Shown: positions 48,975-60,972 of the stretch, piece after piece
How the letters are laid out: the number at the start of each line of letters is the position of its first letter
Position numbering within the stretch: position 1 is the first letter of the stretch
DNA from: Brachionus rotundiformis
Taxonomy: Eukaryota > Rotifera > Eurotatoria > Ploima > Brachionidae
Assembly (NCBI GenBank): GCA_016802295.1
Contig: JAESIW010000138.1
Location: 2,794,539 to 2,858,538, forward strand
Direction of reading: 5' to 3'
DNA length: 64,000 nucleotides
Made by a program: the position numbers and the translations under genes
Notes under the pieces: model-generated
The model's database searches: none
Seen by the model: only the letters and a program-made list of their open reading frames with translations
Told to the model about the DNA's origin: nothing

Positions 48975-51072
48975 AATTAAATTGACCAAATTTTAAATTT
49001 TATCAGCATGAGTCTTATTTTATATATTTTATTTTAAAATTCTAGCATAAATTTTAACTTTTTAGAAACAGCAAAAATTTTTGTCTTTATGTATTTTTTT
49101 TGAGAATAAACTTAAAAATCTACCAGTGATTAAAAGTATTTTAAAAAATTGTTGTGATCTCTATCGATCCTAGGATAAAAATAACTATAAATTTTTGATA
49201 AACAATTTTTTAAATAATATAAAATCTAGGTAAATGAATATCGTAAATTATGATGTATTTCTCAATAGTGTTAAGTTTTTTTAAATAAGTAAAATTCGAC
49301 ATTAATATAAAATAGATTCTGGATTAAAAATTTTTTCTTTTTTTGAGTTATTGTCTTGTTCAGAGCAAAAAAAACATTTTCAACCAAAATTATTAATAGT
49401 TTCAATAGCCATTAGATTTTTTATTTTCAGAATTGTTTACTTTTATTTTTTGAAAAATAAAATATCAAAAGAATCCTGAATTATGCTTAGTTCTAAATTA
49501 ACTAACTATTTTTCAAATGAAAAAATTTTAAAATTTCATTATTTCAATTTCATTACTTTTGTCATTTTGGAAGAGATAAAAATCTTTTCTAATAATAAGA
49601 AGGTATTTTTTGTATTTTAAACTAATCGATTAAATCTAAATTTTCAAAAATTCTATTTTTGACACATACCAAAGATATTTGATTTCTAAAACCATGATTT
49701 TTAAATTAAGACAGATATTTAAATCTATGAGACTAAAATTTTGAAATTTTAAAATTAATAATAAAATTTATTATGTTGTGTCTGTCTTTTTTTAATGTTT
49801 AACATGTTTTTTAAAATAAAAAAGTTTAAAAACGATTTCTTTACATAATGAATCAATTTGTATTTTTATCATGACCAGACTAGTAGACATTTAGCTTGTC
49901 TAGATTAATTATTTATTTTCAATTTTTTTGGTTTTAATATATCTTTCGAATATTTACTTAATAAAATAAGATACAGTTAGTATTTTGATTGAAGTTTTTT
50001 TTAATTTTAAACATAAAGAGCACAAAAAAATAAAATGTTTGTTTTAAAGATTTTTTTCAATTTTCATGGTAAAAAATAAATTTTAGAAATAAAAACTTTT
50101 CGTTAAATGAATTCAATTTAAATTACTGTTTTAATGTAATGTCTAGAATTTCTTATTTAATCTAGACCTTAGATACACCTTAAATTTTTCATTAAAAAAT
50201 GTTTAATTTCGTATTTTATAAAATTTTAATTTAATTTATGAACAAGATTTTTGCTTAGGAATGATTATATTTGAGGTGTTAAATGTCATTTGTCATGACA
50301 TAATTAAAATGATTCAACAAAAAAAATTGTTGTAACGTATCCCAAGATCTTATCAGTCAATCAATCTTTAAGATAAGTAGACGGGAGCCCGATTATTGAT
50401 GCTGGTATAATTTAAAATTTTGATCTTGGTGTTATTTTGCGATGAGAATAATGGCATGTTTTTTGTCCGTCGTTTATTTTAACATTTGGTCAATAAGATA
50501 TTTTTTGATAAGAGTATCTTTCTTCTTTTTCAGCAAATTTTAAAGATAAATTTGATACTACAATAATTAAAAAAGTGAAGAAAGCATGAAAAAATGAATT
50601 CTTTTATTATATTAATTGAAATCGTGTGTTGAATTTTTTGATTACTGATTTTTATGAATATTACAATAGATTTTAACAAAAAAAATATACGTAATAGTAT
50701 TCTTTTATATATTAGATAAAATTATTTTAACTTAGTTATAAAGTATTCAAAATTCCTTTTGATTTTCAAAAGCTTTTTGAATTAAGAAGATCTTTCATAG
50801 TTTGATTGTTAAAATCTTTGGATTAAAATTAACTTTACAATTATTTTTTTAAAATAATTTCTGACTCAAAATTGTTTTACTTATTTTTTAATTGACTGCT
50901 TATTATTACTACGAAAAAAGAAAAAAATTTGGTTTAAATCAAGTAAGAGAACTAGCAGTAGATTATGTTAAGAGAGGATACAAAAATAAAAACTTTGTAA
51001 ATATTATTCAATAATTTAAAATTTCTAGATGTGCTTGTTTAATTTGAAAATAATTCTTTTTTTATTTAATAG
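48975..51072. other. Divergent intergenic region between DDX51-like gene and TDO2
   Basis: About 2.1 kb of A/T-rich DNA holding both promoters. No gene or repeat recognised. Confidence 0.6.
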
Positions 51073-51094
51073 AGCAAAAAAAAATTAATCTATA
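51059..51094 (+). other. TDO2 leader preceded by a splice-acceptor-like site
   Basis: A pyrimidine-rich tract followed by TTTAATAG ends at 51072, 22 bases before the ATG. It looks like a 3' splice site for a 5' untranslated intron or for a trans-spliced leader. Confidence 0.45.
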
Positions 51095-52646
51095 ATGACT
51101 GACGAAGAAAGTATCAACATACTTAGTAAATTGGTGCCAAAACCACTGGATCTTTCTGAAATGCTAAAAAATTGTTCAACTAGTGAAAGCTGTGAGAAAA
51201 AAAGCGAAGAATCTACCTTTTTAAAGCCAAGTGGTTGTCCTTTTATGAATGGTTCTGCACCACCAAAACCTATGCGTTCAAATAGTGTTAATAAAAAATT
51301 TCCAGAATGGCAAACATCAATTTCAGTAGCATCCGAACCAGTTGTATATAATGAATACTTGCAATTGGAAAAAATTTTGAATGCTCAGTTTCCAGAAAGT
51401 AACAAATACGGACATCCTGCTCATGACGAACATTTATTTATCGTCGTGCATCAAGGTAAATTTTATTTTTAGATTATTTAAGACTTAGTTTTTAATCCTC
51501 TAGCATATGAACTATGGTTTAAGCAAATAATTTTTGAATTGGACTCAATTAGAGATCTTCTAGCTAAACCTGTGGTTGATGAACGAAGACTTTTGGTAAT
51601 TGTCCAACGACTTCAGAGAATTAATTTAATATGGAAGGTAGATTATATTAGTGGAAAAAAAAAGCTTTAAATTAAAAATAAATTATCTAAGCTTTTAAAT
51701 GATCAAATTTCAATTTTGGAAACCATGGCTCCAACTGATTTCATTGATTTTAGAGGATATTTAAGCACTGCATCAGGTTTTCAAAGTGTTCAGTTTCGCT
51801 TGTTCGAAAACAAACTTGGTTTGGCTGAAAATTTACGAATGAAGTTCAATCAGCAAAAATATGACTATTTGTTTACTGATTTGGAAACCAAAGAAAGAAT
51901 TCGTAAATCAGTTGAAGAGCCATCGCTACTCAAACTGATAAACGCATGGCTTGAAAGAACACCTGGTTTGGTTACATTTGAACAAACTGAAAATGGAAGC
52001 AAAGAATACAACTATTTGCTCAAAGAATATGAAAAAAGTGTAAATCAGTATCTTGAAGACACTTATGTTAAAGCAGCTCAGGTAGATTTCTGTTGTAGTG
52101 TGATGATAGATATAATTTTTAAAATGATTAGGATGAAACCAATGAAGATGATAGGAATAGCTTATTAGATGAATACAGAAAAACATTGGATGCTTTTGCA
52201 ACAATTTTTGATAAAGAAAAGCATGATAAATTGGTTGAAAGAGGAGAAAGAAAGCTAAGCCACCAAGCTTTATGGGGTGCATTAATGATTTGGTTGAATA
52301 GAGACGAGCCAAGATTTCATCTACCATATCAAATGTTATCGCTTTTGACCGATTTGGATGCGTTAATTAATCGCTGGAGATGTAAACTAAACTTTGATAA
52401 TTTAGATAAGATAAGAGTTATGATTTTTTTCAAATTAAAGATAATCATGCTTTACTTGCTCAGAGACAGGTCGGGAACAAATCTGGAACAGGTGGATCAT
52501 CTGGCTATAGCTATTTAAGATCAACTGCTAGTGACAGATACAAAATTTTTAATGATATTGTCAACTTGTCTACATGGTTAATTCCTAGAGAATATTTGCC
52601 AACCTTGAATGAAGATTTGAAAAAAAGACTAAACACTTTTGAATAA
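51095..52646 (+). CDS. TDO2: Tryptophan 2,3-dioxygenase
   Basis: Haem dioxygenase that converts L-tryptophan to N-formylkynurenine, the first step of the kynurenine pathway, in the cytosol. Exons 51095-51455, 51504-51637, 51692-52081, 52132-52381 and 52441-52646; phases agree, 446 residues. Near the N terminus is SGCPF, found at the very start of human TDO. The substrate-pocket His lies in HLFIVVHQAYELWFKQI, and the haem-ligand His is kept in the RWRYNH motif, which is made by splicing exon 4 to exon 5. Further family blocks are SASGFQS-like TASGFQSVQFRLFENKLG, AWLERTPGL, GTGGSSGY and YLRSTASDRYK. The N-terminal extension is about 60 residues longer than in human TDO2 and is Ser/Lys-rich. A homotetramer is expected from the family. 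Confidence 0.97.
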
Positions 52647-53582
52647 GAGTCATTCTAGGATTTATTATGAAATTTTAATTTCAATTTTTTTTTCATTTAA
52701 GATCTGATTTTTTTCTTCATCCTACTAAAAGAATCCCACACTTGATGATTTTTTTGATTACTTACTTTTTAGTTAAACTTTTTTTTAAATAAATAATAAA
52801 ATAAGTCGATTTAAGTTTGAAAAAACTGTATTACTTTGTAAAATACCTTTAAGTTTAGAATAATAAATAAATCTTTTTTGAAATAATTATCCTGAAAATA
52901 TTATTTTGTCTGTCTACATGGTTTTAATTTAAGTCTTAAGTCTTGAACATATATGTTCCATGTCTGATTAAAAAATGCTTTGTGGGTAGGATTTTCTTAA
53001 ACGCTGAAAAGTATTTTTTTGAACATCTTCGTAGTATAATTTGATATCAAACATGTTACAAAAGACTTGATTTTAAAACTAATTTATTATCTGCTTTTAA
53101 AAATTAGATCGATTTTATTTTTGAAAATATTTTATCAATATGATAGTTTATAAAGTATTAAAAGCAAAATTAAATTATTTTTCTGGTTTTTTAGGAAAAA
53201 ATCTGATCAGACAGTTAAAAAATAAAATTAAAATTACTTCTTGATAGATAATTTTTGAATATCAAATACCTTAAAAGTATTCAAAAGTAACCTTTTATAG
53301 TTCAAAAATATTTTCATTGAATCAAATTAAAAAAAATGGATGTAAATATAGAAAGGACAGAAACCTTTTAGATATACCTTTGATTATTAGAAGTATGGAT
53401 TATGAAAATGCTAAATTAATTATCGACTCATATAAGATCGTTAGAACAAGGTCCTGCAGCGATTTTAAAAGGAATTATATGATAGTTGTCAAGAAATAAA
53501 GCTTTAAGCTGTAAGATTAAGCTAAGATAATTTTTCTTTTTAAACAGATTGGTTCAGAAAATTTGTCTGTGTGTTGTAATAT
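52647..53582. other. Spacer between TDO2 and the LINE fragment
   Basis: A/T-rich with no gene of recognised family. A 60-codon plus-strand frame at 53317-53499 is less A/T-biased than its surroundings but has no recognised motif and may be repeat-derived. Confidence 0.5.
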
Positions 53583-54023
53583 CTAAGTCAACCGAAGGCT
53601 ACCAACAAGCTTTTTTCTATTTGAAAAGATCATACAATAGGATTTTGACCAATTTATATCAACCTTATTAAAATAACACCAATCACTAAGATTGTGGATG
53701 GTACCCGAAAAATTTTTTAAAACACTTTCTAAGTCCTTATCAGGGTGACTAATCGTAGTGTCATCAGCAAACATTTTTATGTCAAATTTTCTTAAGAGAT
53801 ATGGAAAATCATTGATAAAAATCATAAAAAGAACAGAACCTAGAACTGAACCTTGTGGAACACCTAACTTTAGAGCTGTAGGTTTCGATCTTTTTTTTCC
53901 AAGATGAAATATTTGAGATCTATCGACAAAATAATTTGAAAGACGACCTAAAGAATTATTGTCAAATCCATAGTGAAATAATTTCAAGAGAAGAAGATTT
54001 GGATCAATCATGTCAAAAGTCAA
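53583..54023 (-). mobile_element. 5'-truncated non-LTR retrotransposon reverse-transcriptase fragment
   Basis: About 146 codons of a LINE reverse transcriptase, uninterrupted by stops. It begins at TFDMIDPNLLLLKL (the first palm block, AFDxxD, with its own Asp kept). It continues through GVPQGSVLGSVLF (fingers/palm motif) and FADDT, the FADD form of the YADD catalytic box, and ends in LSDWCYFNKVDINWSK. Upstream of about 54030 the frame is lost and downstream no thumb or C-terminal block is seen, so both ends are missing. The fragment is of the jockey/CR1-like LINE type and lies 260 bp before the GTF2F2 start on the opposite strand. Confidence 0.9.
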
Positions 54024-54285
54024 TAAAAAGTGATAAGGTAGTAAGTTTCTTTGCTTCGGCTGTCCAATAAAATTGTATCACCACGCTGCTACAAGAATTC
54101 TTTTTAAGAAGTCGCTTGAATACTAATATTTCCCTAATAAAATAAAAATTGTAAAAAAATTATCTTTAATTTGCTCCTTGTAAAATTATTACCAAAAAAT
54201 AAAATTTCAACGATTTTATGAAATTTTATGTAATACTTAAGTAATTCCAAAATAAGGATAAAATATATTTTGCTGTTAAAACATT

Positions 54286-55342
54286 ATGTCAGATTCAAAA
54301 TCATCAGGTTCTAGTCAGACCAGCTCTTCCAACAATGTGATCGGAAATGTTGGTCCGACATCATTGGATTGCTCAAAAGCTTCTACGGGCGTTTGGCTTG
54401 TCAAAGTACCTAAATATTTAGCCACTAAATGGAACGAAGCTCAGGATAACACTGATGTTGGTGTTATAAGAATAACCCAATCTAAGTAACAAAAAATGAT
54501 TAGTGGTCAAAGATCTAAGTTTAATTTTATTAAGAATCGGACAGAAATCTGTTCAAGAAGTAGCATTTCATTTGAATGAATCATTGGGCAAAACGGTTAA
54601 CATAAAAGTTGGAAACCGAACACTGGAACAGCCGGTACCTATAGAACACAAATTTGTTATGACACCTTTTAACAATCAATCAGTTTATATCTTAAAACAA
54701 AGTGAAGAAAGTGCTAAAGAAAATTTGCAAATATGTGGAAAAGTAATGCAAAGAGCTGAATGTACTCCAGTTCAAAATGATACAAACTATTTAAAATTAA
54801 AAAAAGAAACTGTTCGAAGTTTTACCGAACCGAAAAGACAGATCAAAATTGCCAGCGATTTTGTTCCAAGAACTCATTTCCTTCCAAAATCTTTCCATGC
54901 AGAAAGAATGGAAAAGAAAGATAAAGTGAAAAAATTACGCAAAGAAAAAGAAGAAGTGTTGGATATTTTATTCAGTGCATTTCAAAAACATCAATATTAC
55001 AATATTAAAGATTTGGTAAAAATTACTCAGCAGCCAACTGTGAGTTTTTAAAATCAAAAAAAAATATTTTCTATCCTTTATTTAAAGAGTTATTTGAAAG
55101 AAATACTACATGAAATATGTAAATATAATGCCAAAGGAGATCATAAAAATACATGGGAGCTAAAGGATGACTTCAAACAAACTGGCAGTGGTTCTATTGA
55201 TGAAAAGAAAAAAGCAGCTGCGGCCAAGTTGGCCAAAGAAATTGATAATGACGATGCCTTAATGGATGAAGAGGATGATGAGGATTTTGATGATTTGGAT
55301 GATGATGATGACGATGATGATGGCATGATTGAAACAATGTAA
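54286..55342 (+). CDS. GTF2F2: General transcription factor TFIIF subunit beta (RAP30)
   Basis: Small subunit of TFIIF, which binds RNA polymerase II and delivers it to the promoter. Exons 54286-54485, 54535-55039 and 55088-55342, phases consistent, 319 residues. The N-terminal dimerisation block begins GVWLVKVPKYLATKWNEA. RAEC (residues near 155) is the human QRAECRP segment. The C-terminal winged helix spans LFSAFQKHQYYNIKDLVKIT, then SYLKEIL and KNTWELK. The chain is about 70 residues longer than human GTF2F2: after the winged helix comes a Lys/Ala linker and a very acidic tail of about 30 residues with a run of eight Asp. Introns are 49 and 48 bp. Confidence 0.96.
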
Positions 55343-55629
55343 ATAAACAATTTAAAAGTTATGTTTGGAATATATTGGTTTTTCTATTTATAAAAATCAA
55401 ATTCAAAATAAAATAGACTTGATATGTCGATTATATCTAAAAATAAAAATTTATTTTTTTGGATCGTATTTATGTATTTTGTGTTAAAAATTAATTGATT
55501 ATATTGAATAAGAAATTCATGAAATTAAATAAGTGGAAAATGGCTATTTTATTTGTTTGAAAAAAAAAAAAGTTTTAATATTGTTATTGGTTTTAATTAA
55601 GCTGAATTTTCATTATGGTAACAATTTAA
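55343..55629. other. Short convergent spacer
   Basis: 287 bp between the convergent stop codons of GTF2F2 and the rhomboid gene, A/T-rich, containing both 3' ends. Confidence 0.7.
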
Positions 55630-56381
55630 TTACTGATTACTAGAGTAGAATCTTGGTCTTGTGTTTATACCTGAAACATTATAAGATTATTAATCAGCAT
55701 TTAAAAAGCTATTTTTAACTCACTAGAAAGCTTTTCTATCAGCATTTTAAGCGGACCATTTAAGTATAAAATACCAACCAGGATTCCAGCTAAGTGACCA
55801 GCGAAAGAGACGTTTTCTGTGACTAGTGAAATCATAATCAATTCGACCCAATATGCATATTTTGATGGAACTTGTATATTAGCGAAAGAATTAATTTCTC
55901 CTTCTGGCAATTCATGTGTAGTCAGCACCTTGAGTGCAAAAATAACTCCTGAGAAGCCAACCGCACAGCTGTCAAGAGCATAATCGGTTCCTAGGATCAT
56001 GAATGATAAATATTCAATGACCAAATACACTAAACCTGTTGAAATCGAAAAAACACCCAGCAAAATTGCAAAATAAAATGATCCATATTTGTTTTCCAAA
56101 GAGCGACCTTTGATACTAAATGATATCATGTTGTAGAACAGATGCCAATCATCGCCATGAAAAAACGGAGAGAGAATTATTCGTTGCCATTCTCTATATT
56201 TGACTATGTAATTAAACGATAAACATACTGAGCCCAGAGATGGTAAATTCAGCTCAAATAGCTCAAGATAAATGCATATATTGATTGCTATCACTGCCAA
56301 TGTAACCGGTGGAAGTTTTTCTGATCGAAATAATTCAGAAATCAATAGAAAAACTGCTTGTTTTGGCTTTTCTCTTCTCAT
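55630..56381 (-). CDS. RHBDD1: Rhomboid intramembrane protease of the RHBDD1 (RHBDL4) class
   Basis: Exon 1 at 56381-55724 and a short last exon at 55670-55630; the donor GTGAGT and acceptor TTTCAG join in phase, giving about 232 residues. RHBDD1 is an ER rhomboid that cleaves membrane proteins for degradation. Family blocks are PPVTLAVIAINI, EWQRIILSPFFHGDDWHLFYNM, the catalytic serine in CAVGFSGVIFALK and the catalytic His in FAGHLAGILVG. The hydrophobic segments fit a six-TM rhomboid core. The last exon (INTRPRFYSSNQ) corresponds to the start of the human cytosolic tail (FNSSG region) and then stops, so the tail with its ubiquitin- and p97-binding motifs is absent. Without splicing, the first exon ends four codons later. 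Confidence 0.92.
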
Positions 56382-56933
56382 TTTATATTTATTTCCAATT
56401 TTTATCTATTTCAAAATTTATAAAATTTAAGTTTGAATGACGTGTTGTTAGGAAAATTAGAAGCTATCATTATAAATTATTGTGAACAAATTGAAAATAA
56501 TTAAGCAAAAATAGAATCAATTTTTTTATTTGATTTTTTAATTTTGCAAATTTTTTAAATTAATTAATGATAATAAAACAGATAAATATTTTGAGTAAAA
56601 TTATATAGGTTAAATTTTCAAATTCCTTATTGATAATCAAAGTTCACAAATATATTTTGACTTTATTTTTTTTAAAAAAGGATTTTAGACCTTGATTTTA
56701 GAACTATTAAAATTTTCTATTTTTATTTTTATTGTAAATAGTCTTTAACACAACAAACCATATATATTATGATATAAAAAAGAAATGAAATCAAGTCATA
56801 TGAACAAAAAAAGCTGAAAAAAAATGATAACAATTATTCTAATTTACAAAAAAGTCTTTTTTAATAAAAACTTATTCTGGCTAAAATATACATGCTGCTC
56901 AGCAAGATGGGTCTTCTGGTTATGAAGAAAAAT
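56382..56933. other. Spacer between rhomboid gene and STUB1
   Basis: About 550 bp of A/T-rich DNA with no gene. Both neighbours are on the minus strand, so it holds the STUB1 3' end and the rhomboid promoter. Confidence 0.7.
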
Positions 56934-57815
56934 TTACAGTGCTCCGTCAATCCATTCATTTTCGCGAACAAAATTTTCAATCACCTCTTTCATAGATAAG
57001 TTTGGAATTAGTTGATCAACTGTTAAGTCTTGTCTGGTTACCGGATCGAACCTACCAACGCGCTGCAGATGTTGTTCGATATCACTTCTATCATAAGTGA
57101 TCCCACTAGGAGTAATTACGGGATCACTCATCAGCTCGAAGCTTATTTTTCCGCACAAATAGTCCGGAATTTCTCTTCGCTTGCGTCGTAGGTCGTTCTC
57201 ATTAAATAAGCGATTTAACTCGTCTTTTCGTCGCTGATAGGCGTTTTCTATTCCTACTACCAATTCTCTTTCTTTCTCGCTTTGGATACTCTCTATATTT
57301 TGATTGTCTTGTGGACTCTTAAGACGACTTATTTGTCTTTCTTTGTCTTCAAGCATTAACCGGTTTAGATAGTTCTGAAGTTCTATTTCTTGTGTGATTC
57401 GCTTATCCTCGAGGTGATTCCATCTTTTCTTCTTTGCGTTACGGATTGTCTTGGTAATTTCGTCACCATAGTTTTCATTTAGCTCTTTGGCAAGGTCATG
57501 AGCTTTGATCAAGTGCACTATGGCCTCGTCAAAATGGCTTGTCTCACACATGGCTTGACCCAAGTAAAAAAAAGCCTTTACTGAATGAGGTTCCAGCTCA
57601 ATTGCTTTTCGACAATCCTCGATTGTCAAAATCCACTGGTTCAATTTCAAATAGCACAATGCTCGATTGGTATAATAGGTTGAGATATTGCCACACTTTT
57701 CGATTGCTTTTGAATACATTTCAATTGCTTCCTTGTAGTTACGCTTCATGAACAGCTTATTTCCCTCTTCTTTGTACTTATTAGAAGCATTTTGGTTACT
57801 TATGGATGACGACAT
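56934..57815 (-). CDS. STUB1: STUB1/CHIP, co-chaperone E3 ubiquitin ligase
   Basis: A single exon of 293 codons. CHIP binds the C termini of Hsp70/Hsp90 and ubiquitinates their clients. TPR repeats at about residues 12-115 contain the carboxylate-clamp positions (KYKEEGNKLF, YYTNRALCYLKL, KAFFYLGQAM). The helical linker has AKKKRWN and RRKDELNRLF. The U-box at about 215-285 shows IPDYLCGKISFELMSDPVIT, GITYDR, HLQRVGRFDPVTR and IPNLSMKEVI. The start is the ATG of MSSSISN, 12 residues before TPR1, close to the human layout. The frame is open about 40 codons further upstream but without another ATG and then meets a stop. The C terminus aligns with the human end. Confidence 0.96.
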   Translation of the reverse strand: MSSSISNQNASNKYKEEGNKLFMKRNYKEAIEMYSKAIEKCGNISTYYTNRALCYLKLNQWILTIEDCRKAIELEPHSVKAFFYLGQAMCETSHFDEAIVHLIKAHDLAKELNENYGDEITKTIRNAKKKRWNHLEDKRITQEIELQNYLNRLMLEDKERQISRLKSPQDNQNIESIQSEKERELVVGIENAYQRRKDELNRLFNENDLRRKRREIPDYLCGKISFELMSDPVITPSGITYDRSDIEQHLQRVGRFDPVTRQDLTVDQLIPNLSMKEVIENFVRENEWIDGAL

Positions 57816-58997
57816 TTTTTTTTTAGATGCAGCTTGTGGTGTTTTGAATGGATTTTTGAAAAATGAAGATCGATCCGCGCTGGTCGATGTCAAAGTGCTG
57901 GTTGTGGTCGCCGTTTTGGTAGATTTTTTTAACTTCTTCAAAAATCAATGTTTTTAATTTGACTTTGGGAATATGTGATTGTTTTTTTTTAATCTCTTTC
58001 TCTCTAAATCGAATCAATCTAAATATATTATGCTGAATTCCATGAATTTTTTATTTTTATTTCAAATTTTACTTGCAATTTTCCTTATCTTTCATCAATA
58101 AAAACTTAACAAAATTTTCAGAAAGCTCACTTCCTCTTTTGAAATATTCAAATCGACTGGGTCTCTTCAATATTCTATTCAAAAGAGCTATAGATTATAA
58201 AGATTTATAAAAATTAAGTTAAAAATTAAAAAACTAAGTTTATTATTTAGTCATTAAATACAAATTTAGAGTCTGTTTTACATTCCATAATTTTGAATTT
58301 TAACAAAAACTTTACTCTTTTAAATTTTTTTAAATTCAAATACGTAGTAATCTTTATTAATCATTTTTGCGCAGTAATAATTTATCACCTAAAATAGGTA
58401 AATGACTGAGCTTTTAAATTAATCATTTGAATTTTATTAAGAATAAATCAGGATTTTTCTATATTTTAGGTTAATTGACCGCTTTTTTCTGTTTGGTTAA
58501 GTTTTTAACTCGGTTGCCTACCAAAAATGTTATTTATATACAAAAATATAATTTTACTGTAACTAAGCAAGTACATCATAAAATAAATTTCACCAAGTTA
58601 AATTCTGAAAAAAACTCAAATATAAAAAAAATTGATTTTTTTTAATTAAATTTAATTTAAATGATAAGAATCTCTAAAAAATGAGAAAAAAAAGTAAATA
58701 ATATTTGAAATAACTGGAAAACATGAAGTAAAAATATGTCAAAATTATTATCAAGTGTCTATATTTATAAACAATTACCTTAAATATTTAAAGATATTGA
58801 TAAAAGTATGTTTAAATAAAACTTTTATATTTATAAATGTTTTCGTGAACTAGCCACATCAAAACCTCAATTTGAACAAAACTTGATTTTACCCTTGAAC
58901 ATTAAGGCAAAATTAGCAATCATAATTTACATGTAGTGAAGGGATCTAGCAATTTGGAATATATTATTCATTCAAGAACATAATTTAAAAAGTAAAA
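57816..58997. promoter_or_regulatory. Divergent region between STUB1 and ACOT9
   Basis: About 1.2 kb between two divergent starts; it must contain both promoters. A/T-rich; no element could be assigned. Confidence 0.5.
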
Positions 58998-60415
58998 ATG
59001 TTGCTTTCCAAGCTTAAATATACAAGCATTTATCCGATCAGATTATGGGCAAGAAATGCATCTAGTTCGCCAATAATGCCGACTATGCACCAAGGTATGC
59101 ATATTTTGTTAAGGTTTTTTAAGTAATTATTGTTTAAAGTTAGGTCTAGTTTAATGGATCTAATTGGTTATGACAAAACTTGGGGAGAAAAAGTTCTTGA
59201 CAAAGAATTATTAGTCAATCATGTAAAAAAAGATCAGTCGAGTTTACAAAAACATCGAATGACCGAAAGCTTTGCTGAAGCTGTGATACCATTAGCAGAC
59301 CAGCCCGAGTTGAGAAATAGATATGGAAATTTTCAGAAGACAGTTAGATTCGGACGCTTGTTGGAAGATTTGGATACAATGGCTGTTCATATTTCTTATC
59401 TCCATAATAAGAGTCAAAATTTATCTCTAAATGGACGTGAAGTGTCTCCAATCGTAATTGTAACAGCACTAGTTGATCGAATTGAAATTAAAGATACATC
59501 CATCCATGTGGACAAGAATATAAAATTAAGTGGATTTACCAGCTGGGTTGGCAAATCTTCCTCTGAGATTACTATGAAACTTGAGCAAGAACTAGCTCCT
59601 GGATTATGGAATCATGTTTTGGAAGCTAAGTTTTTGGTCTGTGCTCGAGATACTAATAATTTGGGATCTGCAGCGATGAATCCTTTAGAAATTGTGACTT
59701 CAGAAGAGAAAGCCATTTTTGAACTAGGAGAAAGTTATAATTATTAAAAATTTTTATTAAATAAAATGAGATTTATTTTTTAATTTTTAAAGGAAATAAA
59801 TTCATTAGACACAAAGAATTTCAATCTTCACTGCTAAATGTACCTCCTAACAATGTTGAAAGTGCTTTAATTCATGAAATGTTTAAAAAAACTATTGACA
59901 TTAAGTAATTTCAAATAAAGATCAAAAAATTATGATATGTTAATGATTATTTTAGTTCAGGATCATTTAGAGCTAGAATTAAGCCTGAAAATACTGTATG
60001 GATGGAAGACACATTGTTGAAGAATGTGATTATATGTTTTCCGGAACAAAGAAATCTTTATAACAAAATATTTGGGGGTTTTTTAATGAGGCAAGCATTC
60101 GAATTAGCCTGGACAAATGCTTGTTTATTCAGTAAAACAACTCCTCGGTGTTCCATAGTTGATAATATATCGTTTAGAAGACCAGTTGTAATAGGATCAT
60201 TATTATTTCTTACATCTGAAGTGGTTTATACTGAATCAAATCAGATTCAGGTTAAAGTTCTGGCCCAGACTGTGGATCCTAAAACAAGCCATAAAGAGAC
60301 AACAAATGATTTTTACTTTAAATTTAAAGTACCCACAGGTCATTTAATGCCGCAAGTTTGGCCAAAAACTTATGCAGAATCAATGATGTTAATTGATGGA
60401 AAAAGACATTGGTAG
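58998..60415 (+). CDS. ACOT9: Mitochondrial acyl-CoA thioesterase ACOT9-like
   Basis: Exons 58998-59094, 59140-59733, 59793-59904 and 59956-60415; phases agree, 420 residues. ACOT9 hydrolyses acyl-CoA to free acid and CoA in mitochondria. The first exon encodes a basic, hydroxylated leader (MLLSKLKYTS, then LWARNASSS) fitting a mitochondrial presequence. Two hot-dog domains follow. The first has TVRFGRLLEDLDTMAVHISY, IVTALVDRIEI and LSGFTSWVGK. The second has ERNLYNKIFGGFLMRQAFELAW, CSIVDNISFRRPV and the C-terminal WPKTYAESMMLIDGKRHW. The protein ends right after that block, slightly shorter than human ACOT9. The gene shares orientation with EXOC7 (557 bp to its start) and is divergent from STUB1. 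Confidence 0.95.
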
Positions 60416-60972
60416 TAACAATTTTTTAGATAAGATAAATTTTTATTTTCAGTTTAATAAATTTATTTAAAAGTGAAGAAATTTTGATTTCTTTTTATTT
60501 TTTATTCAATTTATTTTTTTAGATTTGAAAATCAATTTTCTATATCAAAGCTTATAATTTTTAATTTCTTTCATCTTGATTGCTTTTGTGAAACAAAATT
60601 ATTTAATAAAGAATGGTCTATGTCTGCTTGGTAAATTGAATCTAAGCTAAGAAATCACTTGAATAATCTTGGATTGAAAGTGACATAAATATAAATAAAA
60701 AGGCTATTTTGCGGATTAAAAACAATTAAAAATAATAGTAATTAGATAAAAAATATTATAATTTTAACCCAACTAGATATTCATACATAAAACTTTTTGT
60801 TATTATCTTTCGATATTATAGTTGCAAGTAAAGCAAAGAATTAATCATAAATATGAAAAAAAAACAAGACTAAACACTATTTGAATTTGAAATTTATAAT
60901 TTATAAAGAATAGTTAACATAATTTTAACAGAAAATTTACCAACCTTTTTTTGGTATTTTTAAACGAAAAAA
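60416..60972. other. Spacer between ACOT9 and EXOC7
   Basis: About 560 bp, A/T-rich, no gene; it must contain the ACOT9 3' end and the EXOC7 promoter. Confidence 0.7.

Noticed and set aside
53317..53499. 60-codon plus-strand frame next to the LINE fragment
   Set aside because: Could be repeat-derived, but no family is recognisable; not called as a gene.
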